Position numbers and translations under genes: made by a program. Source: Thamnaconus septentrionalis (lineage: Eukaryota; Chordata; Actinopteri; Tetraodontiformes; Monacanthidae). From it: a DNA stretch of 64,000 bases. Below are positions 45,151-59,005 of this stretch, piece after piece. Under the pieces are notes generated by a model. That model did no database searches and was not told the origin of the DNA. It worked only from the letters and a program-made list of their open reading frames with translations. The stretch lies in the NCBI GenBank assembly GCA_009823395.1, contig CM020513.1:19408501-19472500 (forward strand), read 5' to 3'. The number at the start of each line of letters is the position of its first letter. The stretch's first letter is position 1.

Positions 45151-45849
45151 CTTAATGGAAGCAACTCCGCCACTCATGAAGCTGCACCTGTGCGCCGCCT
45201 GTACCGTCTCTCCGTCTGCCTGCCATGATCCAATCAGCGACCCTTCTCCTCTGCTCTCCTCCCTCCGACTGGGGTCGATCCACTTCAGCCTCAGAACGCA
45301 CCGGCTCCCTGTCCCTCCTCCATCCGTTTGCTTCCCCCGCCTCCTCCGTAGAAAGGGGCGGGTCTCAAAACACCGAGGCTCCACCCCTCCCACTACCTAT
45401 TGGATGACTGTGGGTGCTGGATCTGCGGGGGCGGGGAGGCGGGGCGCTTTTTCGTGCGTGTGAGTGCGCGCGCGCGCGCGTGTGTGTGTGACAGCTTCGC
45501 AGTTGCTCGACTCGCCCGCCGCTCATCAGGGAGGTGTGGGGCGGACTGTCGGTTGCCAGCATTAGACACGGTGCCGTCACGGCGGGCTAGGAGAACTGAG
45601 AGCCACCAGGAGGAAGAGGAGGAGGAGGAGGAGGAGAGGAGTCTTCTTCAGAGTCCACAACTGCACCGGCCGGGACGCGCGCGCACGCTCACTCACTCGC
45701 TGACTGACTGACTGGCTGGCTGGCTGGCCGGCTGCGTCGCCTCTCCCTTGCAGCTCCGTCCGCTTCCCTCCAACCAACCAACCAACCAACCAACCAAGTG
45801 CGCGTCCTCCTCTTCACACTTCCCACCTGCCTCGGCGAGGAAGAAGTCC

Positions 45850-45966
45850 ATGGAGGCATGTCGCGATGCTGTGCACAAGGAGAACCAAAACTCTCGTGTC
45901 AACATGTGTGATCCTGAGCGGGATGACCAACATCGTTTGCCTCCTGTACGTCGGCTGGATCACTAA
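45850..45966 (+). promoter_or_regulatory. Out-of-frame upstream AUGs overlapping the galnt18 start
   Basis: ATG codons occur at 45850 (38-codon frame ending TAA 45964-45966) and 45858 (17-codon frame ending TGA 45909-45911). Both are in different frames from the main ATG at 45866. All three frames therefore have an ATG within 17 nt, and both upstream frames overlap the main coding start. If the transcript includes them, they should reduce or leak initiation. Confidence 0.6.
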
Positions 45967-46109
45967 CTATGTGGCCAACGGGGGTCCCAAAGTAGCCGAG
46001 GGCGGCGGCGAGGCGGAGAGAAAGTTTGAGGAGGACAGCAAAGGGGAGACCATGAAGATCATCGAGAGGCTGGACCGCCTGGAGAGTGTCGTCAACGAGC
46101 ACATCAAAG
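45866..46109 (+). CDS. galnt18: GALNT18 (polypeptide GalNAc-transferase 18), first coding exon
   Basis: The exon encodes 81 residues and ends in phase 1 at AAAG|GTCAGT. The start CTRRTKTLVSTCVILSGMTN and IVCLLYVGWITNYVAN is nearly identical to the human GALNT18 N-terminus as I remember it (CTRKTKTLVSTCVILSGMTN, IICLLYVGWVTNY). Residues about 9-33 are the signal-anchor helix of a type II Golgi membrane protein. Residues about 54-81 (EEDSKGETMKIIERLDRLESV) form the start of a coiled-coil stem, as in human. The family initiates mucin-type O-glycosylation from UDP-GalNAc, although GALNT18 activity is reported to be weak or absent. The catalytic exons lie beyond the window. A Gly/Glu-rich insert at about residues 39-52 differs from human. 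Confidence 0.9.
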
Positions 46110-46443
46110 GTCAGTGCGCGAGTTGGTGTTGTGGCCAAAGTTGGAAGTCGGTGAGAGCGGCGGCAGCGAGAGGCGGAGTTGACTCCAACTGACAGTTGAA
46201 TTAGGAGCCAGACGTCGCAAATCACTGACAGCTTGAACAGCTGATGGACGGTGGGATTTTCAGTAATCACTTAGACCTCTTTCAACTGTTGTATCGCAGC
46301 CAAATCAGCCTCTGCGGCCCAGCTCGGTGAATCAGACTTCTAGGACAAAACCTGCTGTTGAAAGCTGCCTGCAAGCTGCAAGGAGTATTGCGCATCTTTC
46401 CTCTGAATGCTAAAAGTTTCTCCAGCTTCGATTCATTAACTTT

Positions 46444-46471
46444 TTGTTGTTGTTGTTGTTGTTGTTGTTGC
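46444..46471 (+). repeat. (TTG)n microsatellite
   Basis: Nine TTG units near the start of galnt18 intron 1. Confidence 0.95.
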
Positions 46472-46957
46472 TGCGGTAATTGTCGCGAGACACTGAAGCA
46501 GAAGGCGAGTCACATTTGCCCACAGAGACACAGCCACTCATTAAACTTGCGGCGCTTTAATGAATGTAACAGTCTGTTTCCTGCTTTTCCCCAAGAATGG
46601 ATTCATCTCTCAGAGGGAAACTTAATCCCAATTTCACTAAACAGTCCGGGCGAGTGTGAAATGCACAATAGACCACCTGCTTGCTGTGATTTCACAGACA
46701 CCATACATCCTTTGACTGATGGGTGAAGGATTAACCTCGTGTCACCATTGCCCGTTTATCAGTTTGTATGATAAATTGTTGTATGATAAATCACAATCAA
46801 AAGGAAATTTACTATTACTTCAAAGCTATATTTTTATATATTAAGTACCTTGACAAAAAAAAAAAAAATGGCTACATTTATTTTCTCTTGGTGCCAGGTT
46901 GAACCTTTTAATAGTTTTAATTGTGAGTCCCACAGCTGTGCTGGACAGGTAGAAAAC

Positions 46958-46983
46958 TACACACACACACACACACACACACA
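46958..46983 (+). repeat. (AC)n microsatellite
   Basis: About 12 AC units. Confidence 0.95.
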
Positions 46984-49900
46984 TAAACACATAGAAAGTC
47001 AGGTCAACCTTTTGCAAATTCCACAACACACAAGTGTATACAGGTGTGTCATTATTGCAGAACACTCAGCATGTGTGATGCGCGCTGAAAGCCTAAAGTG
47101 AGCGCGACACACCAAATCCATCGACAGCCATTTGTTTTTGTTTTGTTTTTTTTGTTTTTTCATCATCGCTCCATTTATAGCACGGCTCATAGAGCCCAAC
47201 CTAAATTCAGGGAATCAGATTAGTCTTCTGACAACACGATTTAGGTCGAAGCTGGTCAAACTGTCTCACGTCAGTCACAAGCTGCGGGTTTTCGCACTCC
47301 TGTTTTCCATTGGAGGGGGGGTGGTTTGGGCCATTGATAAAACGTTGCAGCGCCACACACAGGCGCATCAGTATTCCCATTGGGGATGGGATGTTTTAAT
47401 GATGCTCCTCAGAGCTGTACATCAGTGTCACTGCACATTAAGAAGTGGGACAAACTCCGCTTTATCTCCTTTTAAATGGGACAGTACTGTACTGCAGGAC
47501 CGAGGAGGAGCTTGCACTGTGTCGCCGACGCATAGCGAGAGAGAGAGAGAGAGGATGACAAACACGGGAGCGTTCCTTCACCTCCCAAAGCCCAACGGAG
47601 AACGGTTTCACGCGGGGAAGATAAGAGCTGTGATTTATCAAAAAAAATCTCAGAGGAAGTCTGTTGATCCAGGATTAATTCCCTGATTCAGATGAGGTTG
47701 TGGAGTACAGGGCGCTACTCAGAGAGGCTGAATTAATACTGATGAGGAGGAAAAACATCTTTTCAGACGCACGCGATGCATAAGTGCTGACGCCAATAGG
47801 CGCCGATGTATCTGTTGCTCTTGGACTGTATGGGATCTGCGCGTCTCCATTGGACTTTCGTGATGGGGAGGAGGCAGCGGTGCATCTTTTATATGGTTTC
47901 AAAGCAATGCTTGCTCTCAGCATCACCCAGCGTCCATACAGCCAAATGCATCAGATTCTCTAAATAGAAGCCGGTTGCCTCTTAGACATCAACATCACTT
48001 CAGTATTTTTTAATGCACAAAGAATTTAAAATACATGCAAATGAAAGGACACTTGACTGCAGCAGAAGAGCTTGGAGTGATATTCTTTACGGTTTCTTTG
48101 GCAAACCACCAAGATGGGAAGTAATCAGCGTTATTCACAAATAAATAACTGCTGCACCCCAGTCATTGCTGTCATATATATTTTTTTGCCATAGATATTG
48201 CTCAGTTAGTGTTAAAATTACTCATAAACAAGGGCTGATTAGTAATTGATCCTAATTAGAATCAGACAAAATCTTTGCCGCTTTGCCACACCATGAGGAG
48301 ATTAAAACAGCTTGATATGCAGCAGCGCATCACATCCATTGAAATTTAGACCGTTTTTACACCGACAGCATTTCCCATTACCCTTATGGGCATGGAGACG
48401 AAGCCGGTGTGATTCATTGGCAACGAGCATCTGTTGGGCAGAAAAGAAGAGAAATGTTCAGGCTCTGGATGTTTTTTTTTGTTTTTTTTTTGTTTCCTGC
48501 CACCACCACCCCACTAACCAGCTGCTGCCTAATCCTCAGCCAACCACACACGCAGCATACAACAGTGCTGGAAGGCAACTGGCTGTAAAGGAAATTTCCA
48601 ACAAATAAGCAATTTGGCAGCGTGTGAGTGTTGATGTAATGCCCGAAAAAGAGGACGTGAGTCTCTGAACGCCACAAAAAGTTACTATCCCGGCCGTTAA
48701 AGTGGCAATACGCAATTATTTTTCGCCGCTAGAGAGCGCATGTAAACCAAAACAAGTTCTGGTCCGTCACTGATATTGGTCCCCCTTTAACAGCTCTGGT
48801 ATCAAAAGGCAACTATCTGAATTCAAGGTTAAATCCAGAACAATTTTCGCTCCCGTAAGCATTTGTTTATGTGACAAGCTCTTGTGATATAATTTGCTGT
48901 GCGTTTTCTGAAGTTGCGACTTGCAAGCGGAGAGCCACATGCACTTACATGCGCACGCGGTCGGTCCGCTTTTGTACACAAAAGGCCTCGATATCACCAG
49001 ACAGAGAGGGCGTGCGATGCATCCGTGCCCCAGATTAAATAACACCACTGGAGCTTCACATACAATTTTTTATTACCTTGTATCTGACAATGATGAAAAT
49101 CACGTATTGCTCCTTTAAAATGTCATTGTCATGACATTCAGGGTAGCCTGTCAGACGTGATGGCATGATAAAAAAAAAAATCCTCTGCAAAAGCTCCACT
49201 GGCTTTGAGTAAAAAATCTTCAAAGATTACATGACTCGAGAGCCCCAATTTCAGAGGTGACTTTACATGTACTGCAGTCAGCCACCAGGGGGAGATCAAA
49301 ATGCTCTCACTGATATTTGTTCAGGCTGTCTTTGGTGCTTTCTGGTTTCATATTGGGAAGCAAGTCGCACAGTGTTTTAATAAGTACCAATCAATGTGAC
49401 ACTCGCGGACGCATCGATCAGCCCCACCGTCAGTTTAAACTCAAACAGAGTCGGCCTCAGCTAGGCAGCACCCGGGCACGTGGTAGTAGTTCTGCAAACA
49501 TTTACCCACACCTGCATGTGTTGTATGTCGTTAGTGCCGCCCTCTAATGGGATCCTCCTTACTGTTCAAGGTGCGGCTCCTCCGCTAACGGAGCAGCGTT
49601 GGTATGGCACAAAGCGCGCTCATCATTATGGAGAGCGGCAGACTGGCGGCGAACTGGAGTGTTCAGAAGTGCTAATAGAATCTGCATAGGCTCCGGGGTT
49701 ACAGCGGGTGAATAAATTTAGCCAGCGGAGTGCTTGGCAAACTCCTCTCCAGCGTCCTGCCTGCTCCTCGGGGCCGGTGCCAGCTTAAATTATCGGCCCA
49801 GGGCTGACGTGTTTGTGTGTTTTATGCTTTGTCATTGATACAAAGAGACCAGCGAGTGGCACTGGCGTGCATCTTTGACTGAGACGGAGCAATGTGTGAT

Positions 49901-50757
49901 AGGGGGGGGGAAAAATGTAATTTTGAGGGGGGAAAAAAAATCTTTGCCGATGCTGACTCAGCAGCGGAGTTATAATAAAAGCTTGGCACTCTCAGGTCAT
50001 TGCTGAATTGCTGCATAGTTTGTAGTACAGCTCAGCGTGTGAGAGCCGTTATTTACCTCTCAAGTTGAGAATTGATGGCCAATGGAGACATCAACTGTTG
50101 GAGGTTTTATTTGACTCCGAAGCAAATTAATATCAACAAATATGAAGGACCACCTGAGTGAGATGAGCAGCGGTAATAAAAAAATGGATGGATGGATGTT
50201 TCAAGGTCCACGTCACTCACCTGCACAATTTAGCTGTCAGACTTTATCATTTAAACGTGCTTCATATGTTGTTCGCTGAACGCGGCCTGCGTTCAAAGCA
50301 GAGTGCAAGCGCGGATTATATCTGCTCGGCTGCGGAGAAAACGAGAAGTCCAGGCGGTTGCCCGAGGTGTCAGGTGGCCCACGTCCGACCGGTGCTGGGT
50401 TACCCTGATGGCTCAGCCTGGAGTGGAGGAGGTGGAGGTCGCCACACGGTGCATATTTCAACGCTTTGGTTTACAGTCGGCCACTTCCGCCCCGCAAATT
50501 CTCATGATATTGGCCCCCCACCATCAACTGCGCCCCCTGATGTCAGCCCCCTGCGTGTTCATCCCCTGCCTTGCATTGTTCCTTTCCGGCGTGCCAAGTG
50601 CGAAAGTCATATTTTTAGTCGTCCCTTCGTGAGTCAGTGCAAGTTGATCTGCGTTGACAAGCGGAGGAGGAGCAGCGCGGTGGGCGGACTAGTGAGGCCG
50701 CGTGGGTCGGTGTGCGTGCGTCACACACCGCAGCGTGCCTGCCGCCCAGGAACTGGC

Positions 50758-50780
50758 GGTGGGTGGGTGGGTGGGTGGGT
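50758..50780 (+). repeat. (GGGT)n microsatellite
   Basis: About five GGGT units. The spaced G-runs could form a G-quadruplex. It sits at the edge of a CpG-rich patch. Confidence 0.85.
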
Positions 50781-53700
50781 GTGTCGTCTGATGTGAATGA
50801 GGCCGCCTGCATTAACGCCCAGTGCATTAACGCGTGCAGATTACCGTTGCCGTGCATCTCTCAATATTAGTGTATAAAACGTGAAGGTGCAATCGAACGC
50901 TTGTGCTGAGAATTCAATCCTTTCTTGGCTCCTTGATCGTTTTTTTTAAAATTTTTTTTTTATGTTTCCTGCCAGTTTGTCCTGCCGAAGGACAGAGGTG
51001 CAATTTCGAGGGAGAGCAAGGGCAAGAGAGAAAACACTGATGCAGGTGGACGTTGAAATGTTGTGCGTTAAGCCACGAGTGACTTCATCCCCTCTGATGA
51101 CCACAGTCCGATCCCACCGCTCGGCAGCAGGCGCGTAGACGGACACTCGATGGTTTAGAGGTGACCCCCCCACCCCGTGGTCTTGGTCTTTGCACGTGGA
51201 AGGAGTGTGACGTGAGCAATTTGAAGAGTGTTACTTCCCTCAGATTAAAGCACCACGGCGGTGTTGCACCCCCACCCTCCATCCCGTCCCCACCACCACC
51301 ACCCCTCCGCCCCCTCGAGGTTGCAATGTTCTGATCCTTGACAGCAGAGAAGAGATTATTAAGTCGCATCTCTGGGGAGCTCATTCCCCTGCACTGGATA
51401 TTTGAGATTTGCGAACCAGAAGCCGTAATTAACTTCTTACCTCACCTGCCTGGGACTGATGACCCAGAAAAGTGTGAATGTGATTGAGCAAAAGTAACGC
51501 TGAAATTTGCCCACTAAACTATATTTTTATCCCTGCCTCTCCCGCTAAGATGGGATTTTCCTCTTCAAAGCCCGATTTTAAATATGAGTAAAACATGTTG
51601 TATTTGACAAAAGCCGGCGAATTCTCTCTACTTAAAAAACGTGACATTACACCGACCAGTGGATGGAGGCTCTTCTTTATCTCCTCAGCTAAAGTAGCTG
51701 TGGCCTTCACGCAGCAGCGTAAAATCAATGCTGGCGTCTCCAAATTGCTGCTTATGCCAGGATTTATGCGTGGCGCAAAAGCAGCTGTGACTTGATTAAT
51801 TATTCACATTTTCAGACACTGCACTTGATCTGAAGCTGTCTTATTTTACCACTTCTCTGCACATAAATAATGCATTGTTAGAGGCTAAGTGTTAGGGGTG
51901 GGAGATGGAATAAAGTGGTTCCAATTATACGATAAGGAAAGCTGTTTGTTGCTCAAAGGTTCCTGGGTTATTCTTTGAATTGCAAAGCAGTGGGGGTTGG
52001 GGAGGTGTGTTGGTAACGTTTGCGTTGACTGAAATTTCAATCATTTAGAGCTCAGCATTTACATTTCACATGTAGTGCCACGAGTGCTGACCTTAGCATC
52101 GTCACTAAATCTCAATCCGGCACGGCGTCAGATTTGACGACAAATCTGCACCGGCGATAAAACAAAACGAGGCCGTCATATCAATATGGACCAGAATCTG
52201 TGATGTTCGCAACACCTTGTTGGATTCATGCCACTATAAACTAAGCCACATTGCCTTTTGCCATTAAAGTGCTACTCTTTCGTGTGTTCCCTCCCCATTC
52301 TTCCGTCTGCGCTCTACGCTCTGCTCTAACAGCAAACTGTCCTAACGTGCTTCCCTTGATGGATCTGCCAATTATTGCAGGGAATCTTCTTTTAAGGGAG
52401 AAATGAAAGCATTGTCTGTGACCAAACTAGAAAAAAAATTGCGCCACACAAGTGATTGATGGTGTCACCTGCTTCGTCCTCACACTTTGGCCAAACAGAA
52501 ATGTGGATGTAACTGGAGAAGTTTGCTGTCTGTCCGTTTCTTATCTCCTCCTATCTCGCAGAGGGAACATTTATTGCAGACACGGACAAACCTGAAACCC
52601 TGACAGTATGACGCAGGAATAGATAAACAAGGTACGAGTCCATCAGGCAGAGTAATGATATTCTTGTAGTTCAGCAAAAGTCCAGAGTGGGAAAGATCCT
52701 CCGCAGCAACGTGAAACTCGGTGGATTGAGCTGCTTGTCGCCCGAGTGAAGCTCGTTGGGAAGCTGCAGAGATGACTATGATCTTTTTTTAATCAAACCA
52801 TACATCCAAAGCAGGAGGGAACATCACAGGGACGAGTCCCTCCGTCTTCCAGCAACCCTCGAAACACTGAAACTTGTGTTTGACTTCTACTTGATGAGAA
52901 TTAGAATTTGGTGAAATGTAATATCGCACTTTCCCTTTTTTTGTCCCTCAGAGGTCTTCAGCTAAAAATGTCAAATATTTCCAACACCTCCTGGGATTTT
53001 ATCTTTGTTCTTATTGCCTTATTATTAATGTTTCACCCACACATAACCTTTCTGTATTTTCAAACCTTAATACACTTTCACCCCCAGTCCCAGAGTGATC
53101 AAATCTCTAATGGCTGAGATTTCTGTTTACAACCCCGACTCACCTGTTCTGAAAGAATGAGGCCACATGAACAAAAACCCTCTGACAAACATTACAATGA
53201 TGGGTCATGAGTTGCATTCGTCCACACGGAACTTTACTTCCTCTTCTCCTTGTGTTGGTTCACATCAATGGGAGCTTTATGTCTTCTTTTCTGTTTTTGC
53301 TGCGTTCCTGCGGCAGCATTGTGGGCTGGACGTACATGCTACAAAACGAGAGAGAAATAGATTCTATTCATCTTAATATTCAGAAGAAGACTTGTATTAG
53401 CAACGCCGACTCCACTGAGAAATCATGTACGTTGGCACAGAAATACCTCAAGACTGCAAATGTACCAAAAAAAAAAAAAAGGTGTCACAGGTATGTGAGT
53501 TTTCTCCGCCGCACACATCTCACATTTAATTATTCATCAACAAACATAGTCAAAACCCACATTTGGGTGTCAGGACAGCTTGTGTCAAGGTCCCATTTCA
53601 AGCAACAGCGAGTTAATTTGCCGCCTGCAGCCTGTGAGCATCTGCAAGTTTATCATGTTCTGCTTGTGTCAAAGCTGCCAACATCCAGATTAATCCCTCC

Positions 53701-56700
53701 CTGTTTGCTCGGCCGCACCTGCTCTACTCAGCTGCAACAAAAGTTTATGGCCTACAAGGCCGGAATTTTTCACAACTGGGGCATTTCTCATGGTTTGGCT
53801 ACGTCAAAGGCTCGTACTGTATGTATGTGGTGAAGTACTCCAGTCAGTGCTGTCACAATGCTGCTTCACAGCCAGTTGAATCTTTAACAGACCTTCATCA
53901 ACTCCCAAATACACAAATATATTCAGTGATGGCTGGTGGCTCTGTGACACATTCGTTATTTGCTTTTACCTATTTGGCAGCAGCACACTTTCAATCTGTC
54001 TTGACTTGATTTCTACTAAAGTGTATTGCAGTGAGGGGTTTCTGCAAAGTGGTCTCATTTCCAAGGGAGATTTCTGATTCTGTCTGAGACGGAACCATAC
54101 CGCATATAATTGTTTTGATCTGTTTATGAGTTGTTTTCGCAACTTGGCCTCCTGACCCTGAGACTATTTGTGACGGGTCCGAGTTAATGACTTCATTGTC
54201 ACTCATGGATGATCGGTTTCTCCGAAGGGTTTTTCCTTGCCTCACATGTTCCAGGCCGGCACATGAAAGGCTAGGAGGAGCGCTTTGGCAGCTTTGAAGC
54301 TTAATGGAGTTGGAGTTGCATTCATTGCCTTCATTTGATGTTTTTTTTTTCCCACAATTTTCTCCTGAGACTCTTTTTTTTTTCCTGGTTTATTTACAAA
54401 AAGTTACCTCGATGTCCCTTATTGCAGGTAGTGTTTAAAATGTAAAGCAGGGTTCCTTTTCTCCTTGATGGATGTTTGAGGACTTCAGCAGGGTGGTTCA
54501 TCAAAAAAGGGGGGGGGGGGTAGCGGCGCTTATTGCGGTCAATATCCACTCTGTCAGTTCAGCCGCGTCGGCGTGCAAGCAAGCACGCTCACACGAGATT
54601 TATAATGGACCCAAGTGCCTCTACACAGACTGGATTCAGGGGTTTGCTGGCTTGTCCTGCCATCTATGCGCTCGTGTCCTCCAAGTCCCACATGCATGGA
54701 ACCGCAAGTGTCTAATTCAGCCAGCCATGCATGAACTTGTCTCATCTCGGAAACATGATATGTTCCGGAATTGTGGTGTGTTTGTGTGTCTTTTGCGCCT
54801 TTCCAAAGCCTTTGCATTGTGTTTTCGTGTGTTTGTTCGCTTCCTCTTACCGTCAGCTCCACACTGCAACAACACCGTCGTGTTGTGAGGCTGAAGGAAA
54901 TATTGTGCGTTCTTCGTTCGGCTCCGCTCATGTCAGGTGAGGATATCCAGGCCACGCGATGCTGCATTCTGTCTTCAATTAAAGATGTTTCATGCACTGA
55001 CTCCAACAGTTGCTGCTTTGCTCTTTCTCTGGCTGTCTTCTACCCCCTGCGGTGTATTATTTTGTTGTGGGCGTGCGAGGCGCTAGAAAGGTTCTTTCAA
55101 CCCTCACAGAATAATTTTGTGCAGTGACTGCACACATTGAATTTTCTTTAGGTGCCAGACACAGGGGCCTCATTTGGAACACGCCATTGATCTCAAATGA
55201 GGTTGTAATCCAAAATTGGGAGCCGGGACGCAACCCCAGATCTTCGAAGGTCAACCGAGGTGTTTTACATCAGCCCTGATGAGCTTTTAGTGGAGGATGA
55301 CGGGGCTGAAGAGCCGCTGCCAAATGATGCTGTGCTGCTGCTCTCATGTGCAGCTCTCGTGGAAAGGCCAGAAACAAACAAGAGGAAAACAACTAGCGAC
55401 ATTATCGCTTTGATTTTTGAGATTATAAAGGGTCACCAGGATCGATTTGGGGTGAACTTTCCCTTTTAAGGTTGGGCAGTTTTCACTTCAGACACAAGTC
55501 GTCTGTATTGCATTCTTTTTTCAATTGCTTGCCCTCTGCTTCCCCCCCAATATCTAGTTTCACATCGCCGTCACGCAAACTTGCACAGCTCAATTTGGCA
55601 AAAAGGCTGTGTGCAATTGTGTGGAAAGGGTGAAGCCATTTGTTTTAATTGTTATATGAGAATAACATAGTCAGTGCTGCTGCAGTAGATGTGTATCTTA
55701 TTTGTAAGATGCTAGCAGGAAACATCATGCTCAACTTCCTGGTTCCTGTTTAGCATGCTGGAGGAAGACGACCTGAACTGCACCTGAACAGAAGACTGTT
55801 CTTGAAGAGACGGGTCATCTTCTGCGATGTAATTCTTAGGGAGCCTACTGTCTACTTGTTTCAGCCCGATTGCATTACCATCACCAGCTGAACCAGCTTT
55901 GACTATGCATGACCTGTGTAAAAGTTCACCGTGTCAAGTAGAATGGAATACCTCCCGACAGAGCGCATGTGTTCGCGCTAATCGATGCGCCAGACTCTGG
56001 GGTTCCAAGTATAGCTTAGCAGCACACTCGGGTTCATGTGTCGGCCTCACGTATGAAACTCTGCCTGTGGTGCATTTTTAAAGGCTGTCAGTGCCGCTTG
56101 AAGTTCACATGTGCTTGTAAGTGAGTGTCGTTTTAACGCGGGACCAAGTGAAGCTTGAAATTTGGTGCGATATGTGCGAGTGAGCCGCACGCCGCACCCA
56201 TTAGTGTTGGCAGTTTTTTCTTTTGTTTTTTCTTCCTCAACACAGCTTGAACCCCACTCATCTTTTTCATCCGCCACCCCCGCTGTTCCCCAATTCTCCC
56301 GCAGCTATCATCTTTCCGGCCCCGCTAGAATCACCGGAGATTCGCCGTCAGCTCCCCAGGCAGTAACTCGGCTCGCTCCTCCGATACCCTGCAGCTAAAT
56401 ACCAGTCGTAGGCTCCTAGGCAGGACCTTCACACGTAGTCGGATTTGCCTCCACACTCGGATGTAGTCGTCGCAGAGAACCACCAAGGGAAACGCAGACA
56501 ACTTCCTGAGTTATAATTATTCCTGTTTGAGTCAGACAGATGGAAACTTTTTAGAAATGCAATGTAAGGCTTCTCGCCCAACTACCAACACTCACTGTGT
56601 GAGTGTGAAGCAAAGGGCTGTGGTAAAGTTGTGCCTTTGTCTAAATTAGAAACAATAATACTTCAAAACTGGAGTAAATAACAAATAACTTGGACATGAT

Positions 56701-59005
56701 CATGTTCCACAGCCTGCTGTTCTCTTGAATTTCAAAGTTCATCTTCACTTCACATTAATTAGAAACTGTATATTTGCAAACCCTCGCTTGGATGACAAGA
56801 AATTATTATTTTGATCAGCATCAACTTGAGTAGTAGAAATTGTTATTTTTGTAATAGTCCCAATGGCAATCACCATTTTGCAATTTAACTGCACCTGTCT
56901 GCCAGTCAATATAGGAATTAATGACATTAGTACATTTCTAACAACCTGTGTAGTCGTGACAATAGGGACCAAATAAAAAAAAAGTTGAAATTAGCAAAAT
57001 GTAAGTAAACTAAAAGTCAAACTCACTCAAGAGTGACTTGAATTTTATATGAGTGCTATTAACCAGTACAAGTGAACGTTTCATGCAGAGAAAATAAAAG
57101 CGGAGGTTTAGGAAGCTGCTGACTGCGAGGAGCTCACGGTGACTGAACAGTCAAGATCATCAGTCTCTTGCCACTGCACCGACCCAGTGGCTCACGAAGG
57201 ACCCCGATGAAGTGACAACTTGGGACGTGAGATTTGAAAAGCCAACAGAGCAAACAGCGGTAAACGGAGGCTCTAGCGTGCAAAGAGGCGGCATCACGGT
57301 CTGCAGAACATGTTCCAACCATTTACTTTGAGACGTTGTCACGTTTGTCCGCAGCAGCGGCGGCCTGTCGTAACGGACCCTGATACGTCCCCGGTCACTT
57401 CTGGTGTCTCGAGACCCGAGTGATTCTCAACCTCAGGCTGTCTTGCACAGAAGCCAATGTCGCTCTGTTGCTCCAGCGCAAGAAGATGCTGCTTGTATTC
57501 CTGCTCGTCAAAGCCGCTTCCAGCTCGCGCTCGAGCTCTCAACTGATTTCTTGCCAGTCTCCGGCTTTCCCCTGACATTCCGAGGCCTCTCCCTTAAACA
57601 TTGTCTCTGAGTGAAACGCAGCTCGTTCCTCACGCTGAGCAACCGTCACCCTGCTCTTATCTGAATTTAAAGAACATTTCTGGAGCGAGCCAAGTGGGAT
57701 GCAGCGAGAGGAAAATGAAACAAATGTGGGTGAGAGAATCTAATAATACAACATTAGATTTAGTCGACAGATGGATACTTAATGTGCCTGAGGCTTCACC
57801 GAGCATTTGTAAATATCAGTCATTTACTTATGTTTGTTTGGTTATATTTTTATTTACAGTGGGCGGCGGTTTCTTGTTCCGCTGCTCTTTTGCTGCCGCA
57901 GAATCTGTTGTAGTTGAGCAGAATTTGGCTTTGCAAATTACAAATCCTTGGTTTTGTCTACGACAACCCTTGTTAAACATTGTCTAGAACGTGGCGTGCA
58001 ATGGTGAATCGAGGCTGCCTCGATTTTTCTTTTGACAAATCTAAAACCCATTAAGCCCTTGAGGTATTGACAAAAAAAAAAAAAGCCTCAAATGTATATG
58101 GACGCCTTTTATTCCTGTGGAAAAAGGCAGCGGATGCCAGCCTTTCAGTCCTGGCTAACTCACAATCCTCCGGTGATCAAAACGGCACACACAGCACTTT
58201 CAACTGCAGCCAAATCCGTGTTTGTAGGCATCCATTCATGGCAGGCATTAGACACAAATATTTCCTACAGATATTTATCCTTTACTACATTGCCAGGGAC
58301 GTGCGGCGGGCACATTTTTCACAGTCCTCTGGTGTCTGTCAGGGAACCGGCAGCAGCAGCATCAGCAGCAGCCAGGGTGTCTGTTTTTGGCGAACCCCCC
58401 TCAGGCTTCACTCTTCTGCAACGGCATGGACGCAACTCTCTGAAGGTTATATTTTTGTTTTGTGGCTCCGCCACGGAGATGACGGGCTGATTGATTTGCT
58501 GGGAGACCCTTCGCTCCCTCCCTTCCTCCCTCCAGCCACCGGTCCCGGAGAAAGGCAGGGCGGAATGACGGTGGCTTGTCTGAATGTGGGATACGCCAGC
58601 GGATGAATCTGTCTCTGTTACTCACTGTTTGAGATTTCCCATGTCGCGAAGCGTTGCAGAGAGCGCGCGGGTGCGCTTGCCCTTAACATCCCTGCTGAAA
58701 CACCGTTTTAACTTTGCAAAAAAGAAAATAAAATCAGGTAATTCACAGCCATTTGAAATGACCTCCCCTCATGTGAAAGCGCTCACAGATGTGAAAGGCT
58801 GTAATTTTTGGTGGCCGAAAATGCCTGGAAAATTCTATGGGACAAATCAACAAAGAATGAATCACACTGGCAAATAGCAAATTAGCTTTGTTTCCACAGA
58901 GGTGTTTGCTCTCATGATGTGCCGCCATAAAAGCCACAAACTTGGCAACTGAGCCAGGGGCGCAAATTGCGATTGGGTGTTGTTGCTGCAATGTTACCTG
59001 TTGAA

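Larger units (their letters stand above)
45150..46200 (+). promoter_or_regulatory. CpG-rich promoter / 5'UTR region of galnt18
   Basis: GC- and CpG-rich block surrounding the first coding exon, in contrast to the AT-rich flanks. It includes CG-dense stretches (45,420-45,600), a CGCGCG run near 45470, GGA-trinucleotide repeats (about 45611-45640), GACT/GGCT repeats (about 45695-45730) and CCAA repeats (about 45769-45797). There is no TATA box that I can defend, which is typical of a CpG-island promoter. The transcription start is not determined. Confidence 0.65.

Noticed and set aside
50188..50796. 202-codon plus-strand open frame
   Set aside because: It falls in a CpG-rich patch where stops are rare, has no recognisable domain, and overlaps equally open frames on both strands.
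55260..55469. 69-codon acidic open frame ending in GTGAACTTTCCCTTTTAA
   Set aside because: The end resembles a fish DNA-transposon terminus, but no matching left end was found. Neither gene nor element can be supported.
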